From assembly GCA_963978545.1 (NCBI GenBank), contig OZ021729.1, forward strand, positions 88,070,466 to 88,134,465: a stretch of DNA of 64,000 bases, given 5' to 3'. The DNA comes from Linyphia triangularis (lineage: Eukaryota > Arthropoda > Arachnida > Araneae > Linyphiidae). Below are positions 42,928-54,610 of this stretch, one piece after another. Position numbers and translations under genes: made by a program. The notes beneath the pieces were generated by a model. That model did no database searches and was not told where the DNA came from. It saw only the letters and a program-made list of their open reading frames with translations. Numbering within the stretch: position 1 is the stretch's first letter; every line of letters starts with the position of its first letter.

Positions 42928-43737
42928 CCAGCTGGATACCCGTGCTGCGCTACGAAATTTTACCATGTGCCTTTTAGCAATCAAAAGACATTCATGTATT
43001 CTACACTTCAGACGTTTGCTTCCATTTCGATTCCGACTATTTGTATAGACGAAAATAGGAACTTTCCTTTGTTGAAATTTTTTCCAAAATTTATAATTGA
43101 GAATATATTGGAAATAAGACATTTGAATATCCCTCATTTAGAATGTTTAACCCCCTTTGGTTCTTTTAAACAATTTTAACTAATAACTAATTTTTTTCTA
43201 CATTTGCCCTTCTTAACATTTGCACCAAATATCAGAATTGTGACCATGTCAGAAGTGGGACATTCGAATATCCCTCATTTGGAACGTTTAACCCTTTTCC
43301 ACCCTTTAAAGTGGGTTAATCGAGATCGGAATTAGCTAACTTTTTCTATGTTTACCATTGTTGACATTTGTACCAATTTTGAGAGTTGTGACCATATGGG
43401 AAAAGGGACATTCGAATATCCTTCGCTTGAAACGTTTAACCCCTTTCCCACCACTTAAAGTGGGTTAATCGAGATTGGAATAGCTTAATTTTTCTATGTT
43501 TGTTGTACCAGTTTTCAGAATTGTAACCAAATGGTAAGTGGGACATTCGAATATTCCTCGTTTGGAACGTTTAACCCCTTTTCGACCCTTTAAAGTGGGT
43601 TAATTGAGATCGGAATAGCTTACTTTTTCTATTTTTATCATTGTTGATATTTGTGCCAATTTTCGGAGTTGTGACTATGTGGGAAGTGGGAGAATTAGTG
43701 AGTCAGTGAGGGCTTTGTTGGAAAACTATATTTTGTA
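42928..43737 (-). mobile_element. Helitron-like element with internal tandem repeats
   Basis: On the minus strand the 5' region carries AAAGCCCTCACTGACTCACTA and the 3' end reads AGCGCAGCACGGGTATCCAG followed by CTGG, fitting a Helitron CTRR terminus. Inside lie about four tandem units (43118-43690). The 5' terminus itself is degenerate. A related 3' end sits at 54612-54652. No Rep/helicase gene. Confidence 0.6.
43118..43690. repeat. Tandem repeat, ~141-bp unit x ~4
   Basis: Units begin GACATTCGAATATCC at 43118, 43259, 43407 and 43542 (spacings 141, 148, 135). Each contains GTTTAACCCC and, in most, TTTAAAGTGGGTTAATCGAG. It lies wholly within the Helitron-like element. Confidence 0.92.
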
Positions 43738-43959
43738 CTTGTTTTAAAAAGTGAGCATAAAAGTAATTTCCCACTGTCATGATTATTGGTTTAAAATCTC
43801 ACACTATGTCTTATATGATGGTTTATAAAGCACATAGGAATGATGTTTTAGGTCGAGTGTAGAGAAGAAAAAGGGATTTCCAAACTTCTATTTCATATAT
43901 TAGAATTTATTAAGGTAGTCATTCTAAACGTTCTATAGACTTGGTAAGTATTCATCTGC

Positions 43960-44260
43960 CGTTTTATTTATGTATTTGTTACTCAACACAAATACGCATT
44001 TTGATTAGAGTAAATAAACAGATTTAAACCCATTACCAAAGAAATTTGAATATAAATTCGCCCTAAAATGTAGCATTGAAAATGTATAAACCCACGTTTA
44101 ATTCTTAATAAATACATTTTGAAACTTATTTTGCCGCACATTTTGCTGTTAGAGACATTTTTATTATTTAAAAATTAGACGCAATCACCAAACACACTCT
44201 GACAACGGAGTTGACGGTTTGTTAATAAATAGGAAGATAATGGATTTGATTGTTGGTCAA
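43960..44260 (+). repeat. Family X, partial copy
   Basis: Shares AATAAATACATTTTGAAAC, GCACATTTTGCTG and a CGGAGTTGACGGTTTGTTAAT-like right part with 34975-35860 and 39540-40075. Confidence 0.55.
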
Positions 44261-44534
44261 ATCTATTACAGGGCCGATTCTGTTGTCAGTGAAAATCCAA
44301 ATGCTGCACTCCCCTTCATTAAAAACAATTATTTTTAACAAATTTGTAACTTGGAGGACACTATGTCACATTTTCGTATTGGTTCAGGTGAGTCAATGAC
44401 AATTAATAAAAAATGGTGTCCTTTAACTCCGAGACGCAGAAATATATTTTCATTATTCCATATATATATCAGAAATAATTTTCATTGGCACAATATTAAA
44501 ACAAAAATTGAATCTTTATTAAATACTTCGTGTA

Positions 44535-44997
44535 CTGTAGAACCTCGATTAACCGACTTAATTCGGACAGAAGAATGGTCGGATAAGCGAAAATGCCGGA
44601 TAATAGAGAGTTGTACAAAATAATAAAAAGTAAATTATTTTCATTTATTGAATGCAGGGCTTTTAATGTTTTTTTTTATGACATAATTGTTGGAAATGAG
44701 TTTTTGTTGTCACAATCTTGATAATCGTTGTTTCGCGGTTCTATCCCAAAATCTTTTTAAAAGCAATAGTTCAGTTTGATCGGCATATGATTATTGCTCT
44801 AACCATGTCAGTCCTTTTAAAAAACGGTCAGAAGCCTCACCATTACTTATGCAAATTTAGTGTAAAGGGAAATATTCCGGTTTTAAAAAGGGCAAATGAT
44901 TTATTACTCATTTGGGAGATTTTTGATTTCCACTAAAAGATTGTCGGTTAACAGAGAGTTCCGGATGAAAGAGGGACGGTTAATCGAGGTTCTACTG
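44535..44997. mobile_element. pogo/Tigger-like MITE
   Basis: A 463-bp element with ends CTGTAGAACCTCGATTAACC and, reverse-complemented, CAGTAGAACCTCGATTAACC, flanked by TA (44533-44534 and 44998-44999). The CAGTAGAACCTCG tip is typical of Tigger elements. Subterminal CGGATAA/TCCGGAT motifs repeat inside each end. The short frame at 44718-44936 is not recognisable as transposase. Confidence 0.88.
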
Positions 44998-45104
44998 TAT
45001 ATTAAATTAAAGTGTTTCTTAGTATTATAGTATAGTTTATAGTTTCTTAGTATAGTTTCTTATATTCAACATTTTACAACGGTACGTACAGTACACACAC
45101 ACAA

Positions 45105-45400
45105 ATATCCGAACGATGGCTATATCTTCAGTTCCAATTATAGCAGGATCTTGCGATTTGCACCAAAATCTTTTGTTTACAATTTTTTACATGTCTGGTG
45201 CAAATTTTTTTCTTAGTGGGCTGTGTACTAAGTAAATTCAACTATCTTTAAAAATGTCAATACGAACCCCCTTTTTTTATGTTTTCATTCGATTTAGAAT
45301 ACTTCGTTTACTCTAGATACCGAATTTCAGTTCATTATGTTGAGAAACACGTCACTTATGAGCGAAAACGTTTTGGCTTATCTTGAGGGTAAATTTCTTT
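45105..45400 (+). repeat. Dispersed repeat, partner of 61985-62290
   Basis: Shared blocks: GAACGATGGCTATATCTTC, TTTGCACCAAAAT, CAATACGAACCC, TTCATTCGATT, AAACACGTCACTTATGAG. About 300 bp, same orientation, no intact frame. Class unknown. Confidence 0.75.
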
Positions 45401-45873
45401 AGCGCGCCGAAAAATCCGAATGTTTGCGAGCTTCAAGACGTATTCTATTACACGATTCCTTAAAGTGAGGCTTTTTACATTCTTGCCAAAATATTGAGAA
45501 CCAAAAGTCAAAATGAAATGAAAAAAAAAATTCTGGAGGGGTTTTCAACCATGATAATTCTTATGGGAGCAAAAAAACATGTGTCTGTATAAAAAAAAAT
45601 GTAAAACTTATTTTATTAATTAATAATTAAAAAACTGTTTAATACAAAAGTTGCATGTTATTTATGTTTAGCCTTTTATAAAGTATAGTTTGAAACCAAA
45701 AAAAATTGCTAAAATATATGAACTATTTATGATTAAAAAATTAAATTTTCTTTTTAACACTAATTTGCTTTTTTTTTTTTTTTTTTGACATCATTTAAAT
45801 TACTAACCTCTCATTGGAAAACTATGAAATTTGGTATTTAGGCGGGTTTTTTTTATTCTAAATCTAAATATGG

Positions 45874-46054
45874 TTGGTTGGTTGTATTCAGATTATCTGG
45901 CGCCGTCAGCAACACGAGGGCTATAATGCGCCGAAACTTTCGTCATTAGACAAGCCAACATACATTTACAAACACCCATGCCTAATACGGGACTCGAACC
46001 CGCAACCTCACGGTCTAGAAGCCAGCATGCTAACCACTACACCGTTTGGTCGGC
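45874..46054 (-). mobile_element. tRNA-derived SINE, family 1, copy 5 (canonical B box)
   Basis: Target duplication ATCTAAATATGG at 45862-45873 and 46055-46066. Unlike the six other copies, the B box reads GGTTCGAGTCC with no extra C, so it may represent the ancestral or functional promoter form. Confidence 0.93.
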
Positions 46055-46499
46055 ATCTAAATATGGTATAATATTATGGGGTTTCTATTGAACTTTTTAA
46101 AGTTTGGTTTAGTTTTAATATGTGTAGACGACCCCTCATGATAAAAAAAATTATATACAATTAATAAAGACATTCCACAATTTACAATAGTACTTTACTT
46201 TTGTTATTTCATCCATTAAAATACAAGATATAGCCATTGTTCGGAATTTTTTTTTTTTGCCTATTGTACCTTTAAACTTTCTAGTCATTTGAAATAATGA
46301 AGAATGTGGCGTATTTCTTCCAAAGCTTTCTCTGCAACTTTCAGCCATTAAAAGTAATTTACATATTGTTTTACGAAGTTAGTTTAGCTTTCAACTTAAA
46401 AATATTATGTATCATTTGATGTAGAAGAGTCGAATTTCGGAACTCTTTATGACGGTTAATTTTTCAAAAATGGATGCTTTTAAGTCTCAATTCACCAGT

Positions 46500-46835
46500 T
46501 TCGTGCTTGCATTTAACAGTTTGTGGTCCACTCACGTATAAGTATGCATTTTTGTCACCAATATTACACGCTCGAGTATTAATACGTGTTCATCTAGTCT
46601 CCGATTTTTCACGCCACTTAGCATTTATTTCGAAGTATTACGATCCAAAAAGCATCAGATCTGTTGTTTACTTTCGCTGTGCCTGAATTATCACTCTGTT
46701 TGAAGTTGCACTTACTGTAGCTTGTTTTGAAGGTTGATAGCAATTTATCTGTTGTTTATGAGAAGTTGTGTGAACCTTCGAAGGAAGAATAAATTATAGT
46801 TTTTATTTAGTAAAAACTGCGTCATCATATTGTAT
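46500..46835 (+). mobile_element. LTR-family fragment, copy 4
   Basis: It shares TTTCGCTGTGCCTGAATTAT, AGGTTGATAGCAATTT, GAAGGAAGAATAAAT and AGTAAAAACTGCGTCA with the 58574 LTR. The 5' part is diverged and no heat-shock element is evident. Confidence 0.6.
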
Positions 46836-47061
46836 GCAATTCAAACGCTGTTTTATGAAGTGTATTACTCAATATTTTCTTTTTATTCAATAATAGTTCT
46901 ATTTTCTCATTCAGCACAATAGTGTAATGTGTTTTAATTAATTTTAAAATTATACCGTTATTTTAACGATTTTCGGCTGTGAAATAAAATTTTATGAAGT
47001 GTTGTTACGGAATTGTTCTGCAAATAGTTGCAATTTTTTTTTTCTTTTCTTCTCTCTCTTT

Positions 47062-47197
47062 GAAGTTTATTTTATTATTATTATTACTTATTATTATTAT
47101 ATTTATTAGATTAATATTAATTATTATTATTATTTATATTATATTTATTTATATTTATTATTATAATTATATTTATTATTATTATTATTATTATTGA
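47062..47197. repeat. (TTA)n/(ATT)n low-complexity tract
   Basis: About 135 bp of TTATTATTA with AT interruptions. The frame reading through it encodes only Ile/Leu/Tyr repeats. Confidence 0.9.
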
Positions 47198-47384
47198 CTT
47201 GGTTGTCAGAAATGATAATACAGGCAGGAAATGATTGGAGGCACGTGGTTTAGTCTGAAGGTTTTTCGACCTTTCTGCTTGTTCTGATTATAAAATCAAT
47301 TACTTGATTTAACTCCGCAGGCTAGTATAAAAATTTCGTTGATTCACAAAATCAATTCCGTTTCATTTTGACCGTTGTTTGGAA

Positions 47385-47580
47385 AAAAAGTTAAGGACAT
47401 GCTTATTTTTACGGTGCCTGAATTATCGTTGCATATGTGAAGTTCTATGCACTGGAGCTGTTGTTAAAGCTCCGATAACGAATTCGCTGTTTCTAAAAAA
47501 AATGTTCGTTTATCTGAAGAAAGAATAAAATTAAAGCTTTTATTTTGAAAAAAGCTTCATCTTCATTTCCCACTAGAAAC
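47385..47580 (+). mobile_element. LTR-family fragment, copy 5
   Basis: It shares CGGTGCCTGAATTATCG, GAAGAAAGAATAAAA and a following AAAAAGCTTCATC terminal block with the other LTR copies. Boundaries unclear. Confidence 0.5.
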
Positions 47581-47859
47581 TCCACGACAGTACAGATACG
47601 CTTCACCTTTCCAAAACTCAAAAGTCACTCGCAGTTGTCTAACATCTCACTCTAATAAGGCTGATGCTAGACTACCCATATCGAGATTTTAAACTCACTT
47701 CATTTACGAGTCAGAAATTAATCCAATCAGGTCCTGAACATCATATGCACCCTTGAATTCCCTGTCGCACATCCAACACCATCTCTATTCCCCCCCCCCT
47801 TCCAAGCTACTAAAATATCGTTAGCATAGAAAGCTCCATTTCTCCTGGTCAATGGATCA

Positions 47860-48040
47860 GCCCAATACGCCAATCACGCCCCTAAATACAACCCGCTATA
47901 ATCAGTTTGCCAACGCGGCTATAACATACACTCGCCCTTTAAACTCTAATAACTATTCCGATGCGGGCGAAATTCGCATCTTGGAAAACGGTTCCAGCAT
48001 AAGGCTGGCGGGTTACTAAGAGGCATTCTAGTAACTGTTT
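47860..48040. other. Candidate conserved non-coding block
   Basis: Unique and unusually GC-balanced: CAATCACGCCCCTAAATAC, GCCAACGCGGCTATAAC, GATGCGGGCGAAATTCGC. No repeat partner, no domain-bearing frame. Confidence 0.25.
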
Positions 48041-48399
48041 TTCGATTTGATGGGGGAGAATGCGTCAAAGTTATGCTTGGAAAAAAAAACTGTTTGAACT
48101 GTTGAAGTAATAATATAAAGCATGAAATAAAGTTTTTAATATAAATCTGTTACATTCATAGCCAATTTTTATATGTCAATTGCAACTTCTTGAGCTTCGA
48201 GTTTTCATAGTGACTTCGAGTTTTCACTTGACCTCTAAGAAAAAAAGACCCATCCCCGACTATTTACTAACTTTTTTTTTTTTTTTCTACCAAAAATTGA
48301 TTGAATACATTTTCATCTCCAATTTCCAAGATTCAGCTTGATTGGAAGATGGAAAGTTGGTAAGTTAGCCCTCCGAAGATCTTGCCTCGTCAACCTTAA

Positions 48400-48603
48400 C
48401 CCTTTGCCCTCCAGGCCTTTTTCGCGCGGAGGAATCAACAACTCGAGACATTTTAGGTTCGGCTGGAGTTTATGGATTTCCTTCATAGAAACTAAACACA
48501 GTCATTGGCCTTGCATCGAATTTTCGCATCACACCTAATGGTCGTCTAGTGGTTTGGCATCCAATCGTGTGGCGCCTGAGAGGCACCACTGGAGTGCAAA
48601 GGG
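48400..48603. mobile_element. TTAA-flanked MITE (piggyBac-like)
   Basis: A 204-bp element between TTAA at 48396-48399 and 48604-48607. TIRs are CCCTTTGCCCTCCAG and, reverse-complemented, CCCTTTGCACTCCAG. CCCTTTGC tips with TTAA duplication match piggyBac-type MITEs. The frame across it is spurious. Confidence 0.93.
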
Positions 48604-48744
48604 TTAACAGAGGAAGGTTTCAGTCATTATATATCGCCAAATTGAACATGTTTAAATTAAGCGTGGTAATTGGATAATGGAACGTGAGTAAAAGCTGAAA
48701 AGTCTAAAGCAAGACAATAGAAACACATATCTTTCCTTTATTTT

Positions 48745-48850
48745 GATTTTAAAAAAATTTGGCAACAGGAAAGCGTTTCCTCAAAGATAGATTAAATGCA
48801 ATTTCAGTGCAATTGAATAACGGGAAGTTGGTTTACTAAAATTCCGCAGG
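48745..48850 (-). repeat. Family X fragment
   Basis: ATTTGGCAACAGGAAAGCGT and GGAAGTTGGTTTACTA match the minus strand of 39700-39790. Confidence 0.6.
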
Positions 48851-48865
48851 TTTTCGTTTGATTTC

Positions 48866-49026
48866 TGCGCTCAACGACCTATACCTGTGCACAATAACGG
48901 CTAATCAGGTCGAGACCGACAGCTTAACGTGGATTCCGAACCACAATGAACATTCATGCCTAATCCGGGATTCGAACCCGGCACCTTTGACATGCGAGGC
49001 CAGAGCGCTAACCTCACAGCCATGAA
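48866..49026 (-). mobile_element. tRNA-derived SINE, family 2, copy 2
   Basis: On the minus strand: TGGCTGTGAGGTTAGCGC (A-box region), TGGCCTCGCATG (anticodon arm) and a perfect B box in GGGTTCGAATCCCGG, then TTAGGCATG and the family body. The tRNA similarity is stronger than in the 22363 copy. Target duplication is weak (GGTTTTCG / GATTTTCG). Confidence 0.85.
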
Positions 49027-49212
49027 GTGGGCGATTTTCGGGTAGAAATAATGAGCTGTAACGATGAAAAGGACAATCAAAGACTTCTGTTATTTAGAGA
49101 AACTATAGGCAACATTGTCCCTAATCCATAATGGGAAATTATTTATGTGAACACCGCCTATTGTAGTTGTATCTGGCCATTTTACTGCAAGTGCATTGTG
49201 TTTCAGAATGGA

Positions 49213-49395
49213 TTTGGTTGGCTGTTTTCAGATTATCTGGCGCCGTCAGCAACACGAGGGCTATAATGCGCCGAAACATTCGTCATTAGACAAGCCAACA
49301 TACATTTACAAACACCCATTACTTACACGGGACTCGGAACCCGCAACCTCGCGGTCTAGAAGCTAGCACGCTAACCACAATAACGTTTGGTCGGC
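49213..49395 (-). mobile_element. tRNA-derived SINE, family 1, copy 6
   Basis: Exact target duplication GTTTCAGAATGGA at 49200-49212 and 49396-49408. Full length. Confidence 0.93.
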
Positions 49396-49408
49396 GTTTC
49401 AGAATGGA

Positions 49409-50176
49409 ACCCTCAACTCCTTTCAATGTCAAGGAGGATTCCATTTTGGAAACACCCTGCACTTGGCAGTACGCAATGACCAGCGGAAACCTTTGAGAAG
49501 GTATTTATGAGAAAGACGACTCTCTTCCTCTCTCTAACCTTGGACATGGCTCACGTGTTGGCATGAAATTATGGGTCTGCAGTCGTGCTTGTCATTATTA
49601 GGTATTCCAATGAAGATCTAAGGTATTATAGAGAACTCACGATGTGGGGGAGAGGAAGGCTTGGGCGGGCGTAGATGCGTTTGAATATATTTGAATTGAT
49701 TTCAGCGATTGGGAATCCGGGGATTGTGGACCTGGATATGGTTTCTATTGTTCGGTAGATTGTTAGTGGTTATCTGGTAGGTGAACCCGTAATATAATAA
49801 CTACAGTCCACAATACATCTGGAGTTAGACCTTTGCCGAGCCTGATTTGCAAACAGAATGTCCAGGGCACAATTTCTTTTCCCCACAAAAAGTATACTAA
49901 TACAAATACTTTTTTAAGGTATAAAAAATCTGAGTATGAATTATAAAATTAAATCTAATTTCAAATTGCAATGACATTTATAAATTATTACTCAAATATT
50001 ACTTCCCAAGTTGTGTAACATATATGCTACACTATGCACTAGAGGGTTAACTGAATATATTTTTTAATCTACTATTTACCTTGTGAAGCTTTACTAATAA
50101 CGATTCACAACAACAACAAAAACTGAACTGGAATATTGCGCAAGATATTTTTGTAGTTTCAGTCATCTATTCGTTG
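49409..50176. other. Non-coding stretch
   Basis: Unique sequence without recognisable gene or paired ends. Confidence 0.5.
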
Positions 50177-50178
50177 TA

Positions 50179-50985
50179 CACTGAAGAGCCAGAAAAACTG
50201 GTATAGGCGTGCGTTTGCAAGTAACGGAGGTATGCCATAAATTAGCGTTATGCGATGTAATCGGAATCACCTATATAAGACAGGAGGTGTCTGACAAAGC
50301 TGTTAGATCAACCACTGCTGCTAACAATGGCAGGTTATCAAATTTAAGGGACTTTGAACGTGGCGTTATAGTCGGCGCTCAAGAGATCGGACATGGTATT
50401 TCCGAGGTGGAGAAGAAATTTTGGATTTTCGCGTACGATCATTTCACGAACTTACAGTGAATATCAATTATTCAGTAAAAACATCTTAATCTCAGACATC
50501 GGTACTCCCGGAAAAAGACATTGAAAGAACGGGACCATCGACGACTACCGAGAATCCTTAAACAAGATAGATGTGCAACACTTCCACAAATTGCCACTGA
50601 TTTAAATGCTGGGGCATCAACAAGAGTCAGCGTGCCAACAGTTCAAAGGACCATCAGTGAAACGAGCTTTCGAAGGCGAAGACCCACTCGTGTACCGTGG
50701 TTGACTACACGGCACAAGGCTTTACGACTCGCCTGAGCCCGCTAATACCGCCATTGGAATGTTGATGACTGGAAACACGTTATCTTATCTGATAAGTTTC
50801 GTTTTCAATTGTATCAGGCAGATGGACGTTGCATGGGTATGGAGACTACCTCACGAATCCATGGACCCTACATGTCTACATGGGACTGTTCAAGTTGGCG
50901 GAGCCTCTTTGACGGTATGGGACGTGTGTAATTGGCGCGATTTCAGCCAGTATGTATATAATTTTGCCAATCGTCAAGTATAATG
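50179..50985 (+). pseudogene. Tc1-type transposase pseudogene with intact 5' end
   Basis: The left TIR CACTGAAGAGCCAGAAAAAC, preceded by TA (50177-50178), is a known arthropod Tc1-group terminus. The decayed gene reads in pieces: HTH-like DFERGVIVGAQEIG (~50350), second HTH and linker KERDHRRLPRI to VSVPTVQRTI, ETSFRRRRPTRVPWLTTRHK (50521-50736). After a frameshift comes WNVDDWKHVILSDKFRFQ, where the SDK replaces the usual SDE around the first catalytic Asp. A further frame change gives VQVGGASLTVWDVCNW, matching the GGGSVMVWG motif. The last catalytic residue and right TIR are missing, so it is 3'-truncated and dead. Confidence 0.88.
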
Positions 50986-51104
50986 AACAAAAAGTTCCTC
51001 ATAATAAGGTGATGTCATTCAATGACGTACAATAACTCGGTCAGAAACAGTTATTTTAGACCGCACATTGGTTGGCTTCCACCCAGCATTATAATAAGAG
51101 TTAC

Positions 51105-51425
51105 ACTCATCACTGACTGACTGCCTGACTGACTCACTCTGTAAATCTTCAGCTTTTCATTTATTTCTGTTCACATGATATGGAAATTACATTGTTACGC
51201 ATTTTATTCTTAAACAATTTTTTTCGCAGTTATAATGACAGGGGCAACAGTAGAGTATGGGTTTCTTTTGTTATATTCTGTAGAACCACTCTAAGAGTTA
51301 TCTTGATGACTCACTCACTGCTGAATTCTGTAACGCTCTAAGATGTTGCCATATAATTGGTATTTCTTAAATGCGGGTGCATCTTTTTACTTATTTATGT
51401 TCACGTGGTATAGAGATTAGATTGT
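51105..51425. repeat. Degenerate direct repeat
   Basis: Two blocks (51105-51210 and ~51305-51425) share GACTCACTC, TTATTTMTGTTCAC and a following TAKRGATTAGATTGTT-like sequence. The CTGACTGACTGCCTGACTGA start recalls Helitron 5' regions, but no terminus is clear. Confidence 0.5.
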
Positions 51426-51884
51426 TTGAATTTTCTTCCCAGAGGAATGCTTCAATTTCAACGTATTTTGTTCCTTCATTGATATGATGAAATTGGCAAC
51501 AGAAGAGGATGGATTTGTACTTAAGAAAAAAAAATAAAAAAAATAGAAGCTTCTGAGGGATTACTATAAGAGGCTCACATGCACAAAATTACAGAAGTAA
51601 AATTTCAATTTCAACATAATTTTTTTTTTCATACTAATAATAAAAGAGGCAACCATGAAGGATGAAATAGTTTTGAGAGGAAAAAAATTGTTTTTTGGTA
51701 AGATTCTGAGACATTGGGAATAAAAAATTAAATTTTCTTTATCATTATTATCATATCATTTGTTTATCATAATTTAATATACACTTCGCATATATTAAAT
51801 TAAAGTTTTTTTTTTATTATTATTCATAGTTTTTTAACAGGCATTTTAGGCACCTTACAACTTTTTATCATGTATTCAAAAATC

Positions 51885-51886
<2 letters not shown>

Positions 51887-51937
<51 letters not shown>
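51887..51937. repeat. (AT)n microsatellite
   Basis: About 50 bp of pure alternating AT. Confidence 0.97.
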
Positions 51938-51940
<3 letters not shown>

Positions 51941-53360
51941 CATACGAGAGAAACGTATTAGGAACGGGGGGAACTTGATTCGCATTTGCCCAGAGTTGGC
52001 TAAATTGTACCTGACGCTAAGGAATTTGAGATTAATTCCTTTTCGAAATTTGATTTGGAAGGTTCGCTGTTTGAACTTTACCTTTAAAAAAAATTTGGAA
52101 TGTCCATTGCCTGTTCTGTAGAATCTAGATAGATCGAATAGAATCTTTAATTAGAACGAGTAGAATCTAGATAGATTTCACTGAAATATAAATAAGAAAG
52201 TACTTTAAAAAAAGAAGTTTTATTGAATGAATCAAGCTAGTAAAAATAACATGCTCCTTTCGAATAATTATGATACTAACCAATTATATTTAAACAAATA
52301 TAATAACATGGGGGAAATATATTCATTATATAACCCTTTGTGTATATTCCATATTTTGTAGAATTCTGTACGTTTATATTTTAATAAATTACAACTACAT
52401 CTATTCAAAAAATAAAGAAAGAAAACTAATATACTTTTCAAATTTTGCATTGTTTAAAAAAAAAAAAAAAATGTAATTTGAGTTCAAATTATTTTTTAGT
52501 ATTTATATGTACTTATTTTAGTTCCTACTTTTCTGTTTTCAAATAATATTATAATTGAATAATCGATGAACTAGGAAACGTGAATAATAAGTTTCATGGA
52601 ATTGTCATAAAAATCTCAACGCACAAATATTCAAAATCATACAGATTTCCTCTTTCTACATGACGAGACAGTGAGATTCTTTGCAGTAACACGCACTTGC
52701 ATGTAGCAAAAAAAAAAAAAAAAAAAAAAAAAAACTCCATTGAAATACGTGGTTTTTATTGTGGGTCATTGTAATATTTAATTACTCTTTTGAAGATCTT
52801 TTTAGCTTTGAAACCGGACAGCCATTTGGTTAACTTCAAAACGTAGTAATGAAAATATGTACTCCATTCCTATAAAAAGCCAGTTTCAAGTTTTCTCATA
52901 GATCTCAAGTTACTTTTTCAGAGATGGAAATAGAGGGTGTTGGGAATGTTCAAAATCACATGCAGACAATAACCTTTTTATTGTTCCGAATACCAAGTGC
53001 ACAAAACTTCATCATCGAGATCGGAATAAAAATGTAGATTTGTATTAAACATAAATATTCATAAATATTCAAATAAACATTTGCATTTGTAAAACATAAA
53101 TATTCTTCTTTAAATATGTACAGATGTGCAACTTTGTACCTGTACTGAAGTTATAGTTTATTGAATTTCTATTTGGGACTGTCAACATAATATAATAGAA
53201 ACGTAAACGCACAAAAAATTCCAGTTAAATTTACCATTACAAATAACTCATCACGTTAGATAATCTAACATGCATGTGAAAAAACCACTCGATACGATTT
53301 TAGCATAAGACCTTATAAAGTTAACACTCTAACCAGTAGCCCATTTATGAAGAAACGTAA
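51938..53360. other. A+T-rich non-coding stretch
   Basis: Poly(A) at 52710-52733. No gene or element ends found. Confidence 0.5.
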
Positions 53361-53400
53361 CTTCTAACAAACCAATTCCTCTGAATTGGTTTGTTAGAAG
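53361..53400. repeat. Perfect 18-bp-arm hairpin
   Basis: CTTCTAACAAACCAATTC, four-base loop CTCT, then the exact reverse complement. It is 51 bp before the Helitron-like element. Perfect pairing suggests recent origin or a structured RNA if transcribed. Confidence 0.9.
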
Positions 53401-53451
53401 ATGATGGGGCATTGTTAATATAATAGTGGATTGTTATACAATAGTGCATTG

Positions 53452-54610
53452 TCTAATAACAATAAAACAAGCTGTGTGTCTGACTGTTTGTGTGTGAGGA
53501 ACTATAGAAAGCTACTTAAAATTGGAGTAGAGCTCTGAACTTTTCGACCTAAGTAGTTTTTGTCTTCTAATTGTTCCTATGACAAACAGAACGTTAAAAT
53601 TTTAATTAGTTCCTTTTTAAGTAACATTTTTAATTAATTTTATTTTACAAAGTGACTTCAAATAGATGTGCAGCTCTAAAATTTTCAACATAATTAAGTT
53701 TAGCCTTTAATTGACCTTTTAAAAAATAGAAAATTAAAATGTTATTTAGTTTCTTTTTAATTCATTTTTTTAATAAATTAATATTTTACAAAATGATTTC
53801 TAATAAGGTTATGGCTCTGAAATTTTCAACATAAGTAGTCTTGGTCTTCTAATTCGAAATTTGAAAAACAGAATTTTAAAACTGTCATTAGTTTTTTATT
53901 AATTATTTTTTTTTAATTAATTAATAAATATTTCAGAAAACGATATCTAATAGGGTTAGAGCTCTGAAATTTTCACATAAGCAGTTTTGGCCTTCTAATT
54001 GAACTTTTGACAAACAAAATATGAAAATTTGGATTAGCTTTTGCTTATTAATTTTTTAATAAATTAATAAATGTATTACAAAACAATTTCTAATAGGGCT
54101 GCAGTTCTGAAATTTTCAACATAAGTAGTTTTGACCTTCTAATTGGACTTTTGACAAAAATAATGTTAACATTTTAATTTGCTTTTAATTAATTTTTTTA
54201 AATAATATTATCACAAAAAGTGACTTCTAACAGGCCTAGAGTTCTGAAAATATCAACATAAGTAATTTTAGCCCTTCTAATTTTACTTTACGCGTGTTAA
54301 AATATTCTCAAATGGATGTTGTATTATTGCATCAAAGGGGATTTTTTTTTCTCGACAGGGGAGGGGCTTCTAATATTAAAGTTTGCGCAGCAATTAGTTT
54401 TTAGTGAGAAGAGCTAGCTTATGCTTGCACAGCATCTAACCATTAAGCGAGCCCATGCTTGCATAGCAATAAACCTTTCTACGAGTGAAGTAAGCCTGGG
54501 CTTATTATGAACTTTTCAGCGAGCGAAGCGAGCTTTGTTTTCTTAGCAAGGAACCTTCATGTAAGCAAACCTATGCACCAATGCACCGCAAAGCGGAGCC
54601 ACACAGCTAG
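53452..54610 (+). mobile_element. Helitron-like element with six tandem repeats
   Basis: The left end TCTAATAACAATAAAACAAG then TGTGTCTGACTGTTTG resembles the Helitron 5' end at 2597. The right end ACCGCAAAGCGGAGCCACAC followed by AGCTAG resembles the GC-rich end at 3905-3925. Inside are six tandem units. A second Helitron-type 3' end follows directly (54612-54652), so the true end could be either. No enzyme encoded. Confidence 0.6.
53531..54300. repeat. Tandem repeat, ~141-bp unit x 6
   Basis: Units start at AGCTCTGAA-like sites 53531, 53672, 53813, 53960, 54103 and 54240 (spacings 141, 141, 147, 143, 137). Each has TTTTCAACATAAGTAGTTTT then CTTCTAATTG, TTTGACAAACA and an A/T-rich tail. Confidence 0.92.

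Noticed and set aside
42673..43137. 154-residue minus-strand open frame
   Set aside because: It runs across the Helitron-like terminus and into tandem repeats. No domain and an implausible start context.
45874..46054. Possible functional tRNA gene because of a canonical B box
   Set aside because: No acceptor stem pairing or proper anticodon arm, and TSDs show it is a SINE copy.
46994..47197. 67-residue hydrophobic frame
   Set aside because: It is translation of a (TTA)n low-complexity tract.
50040..50056. GCACTAGAGGGTTAA as a possible right end of a TTAA element
   Set aside because: No matching left end upstream.
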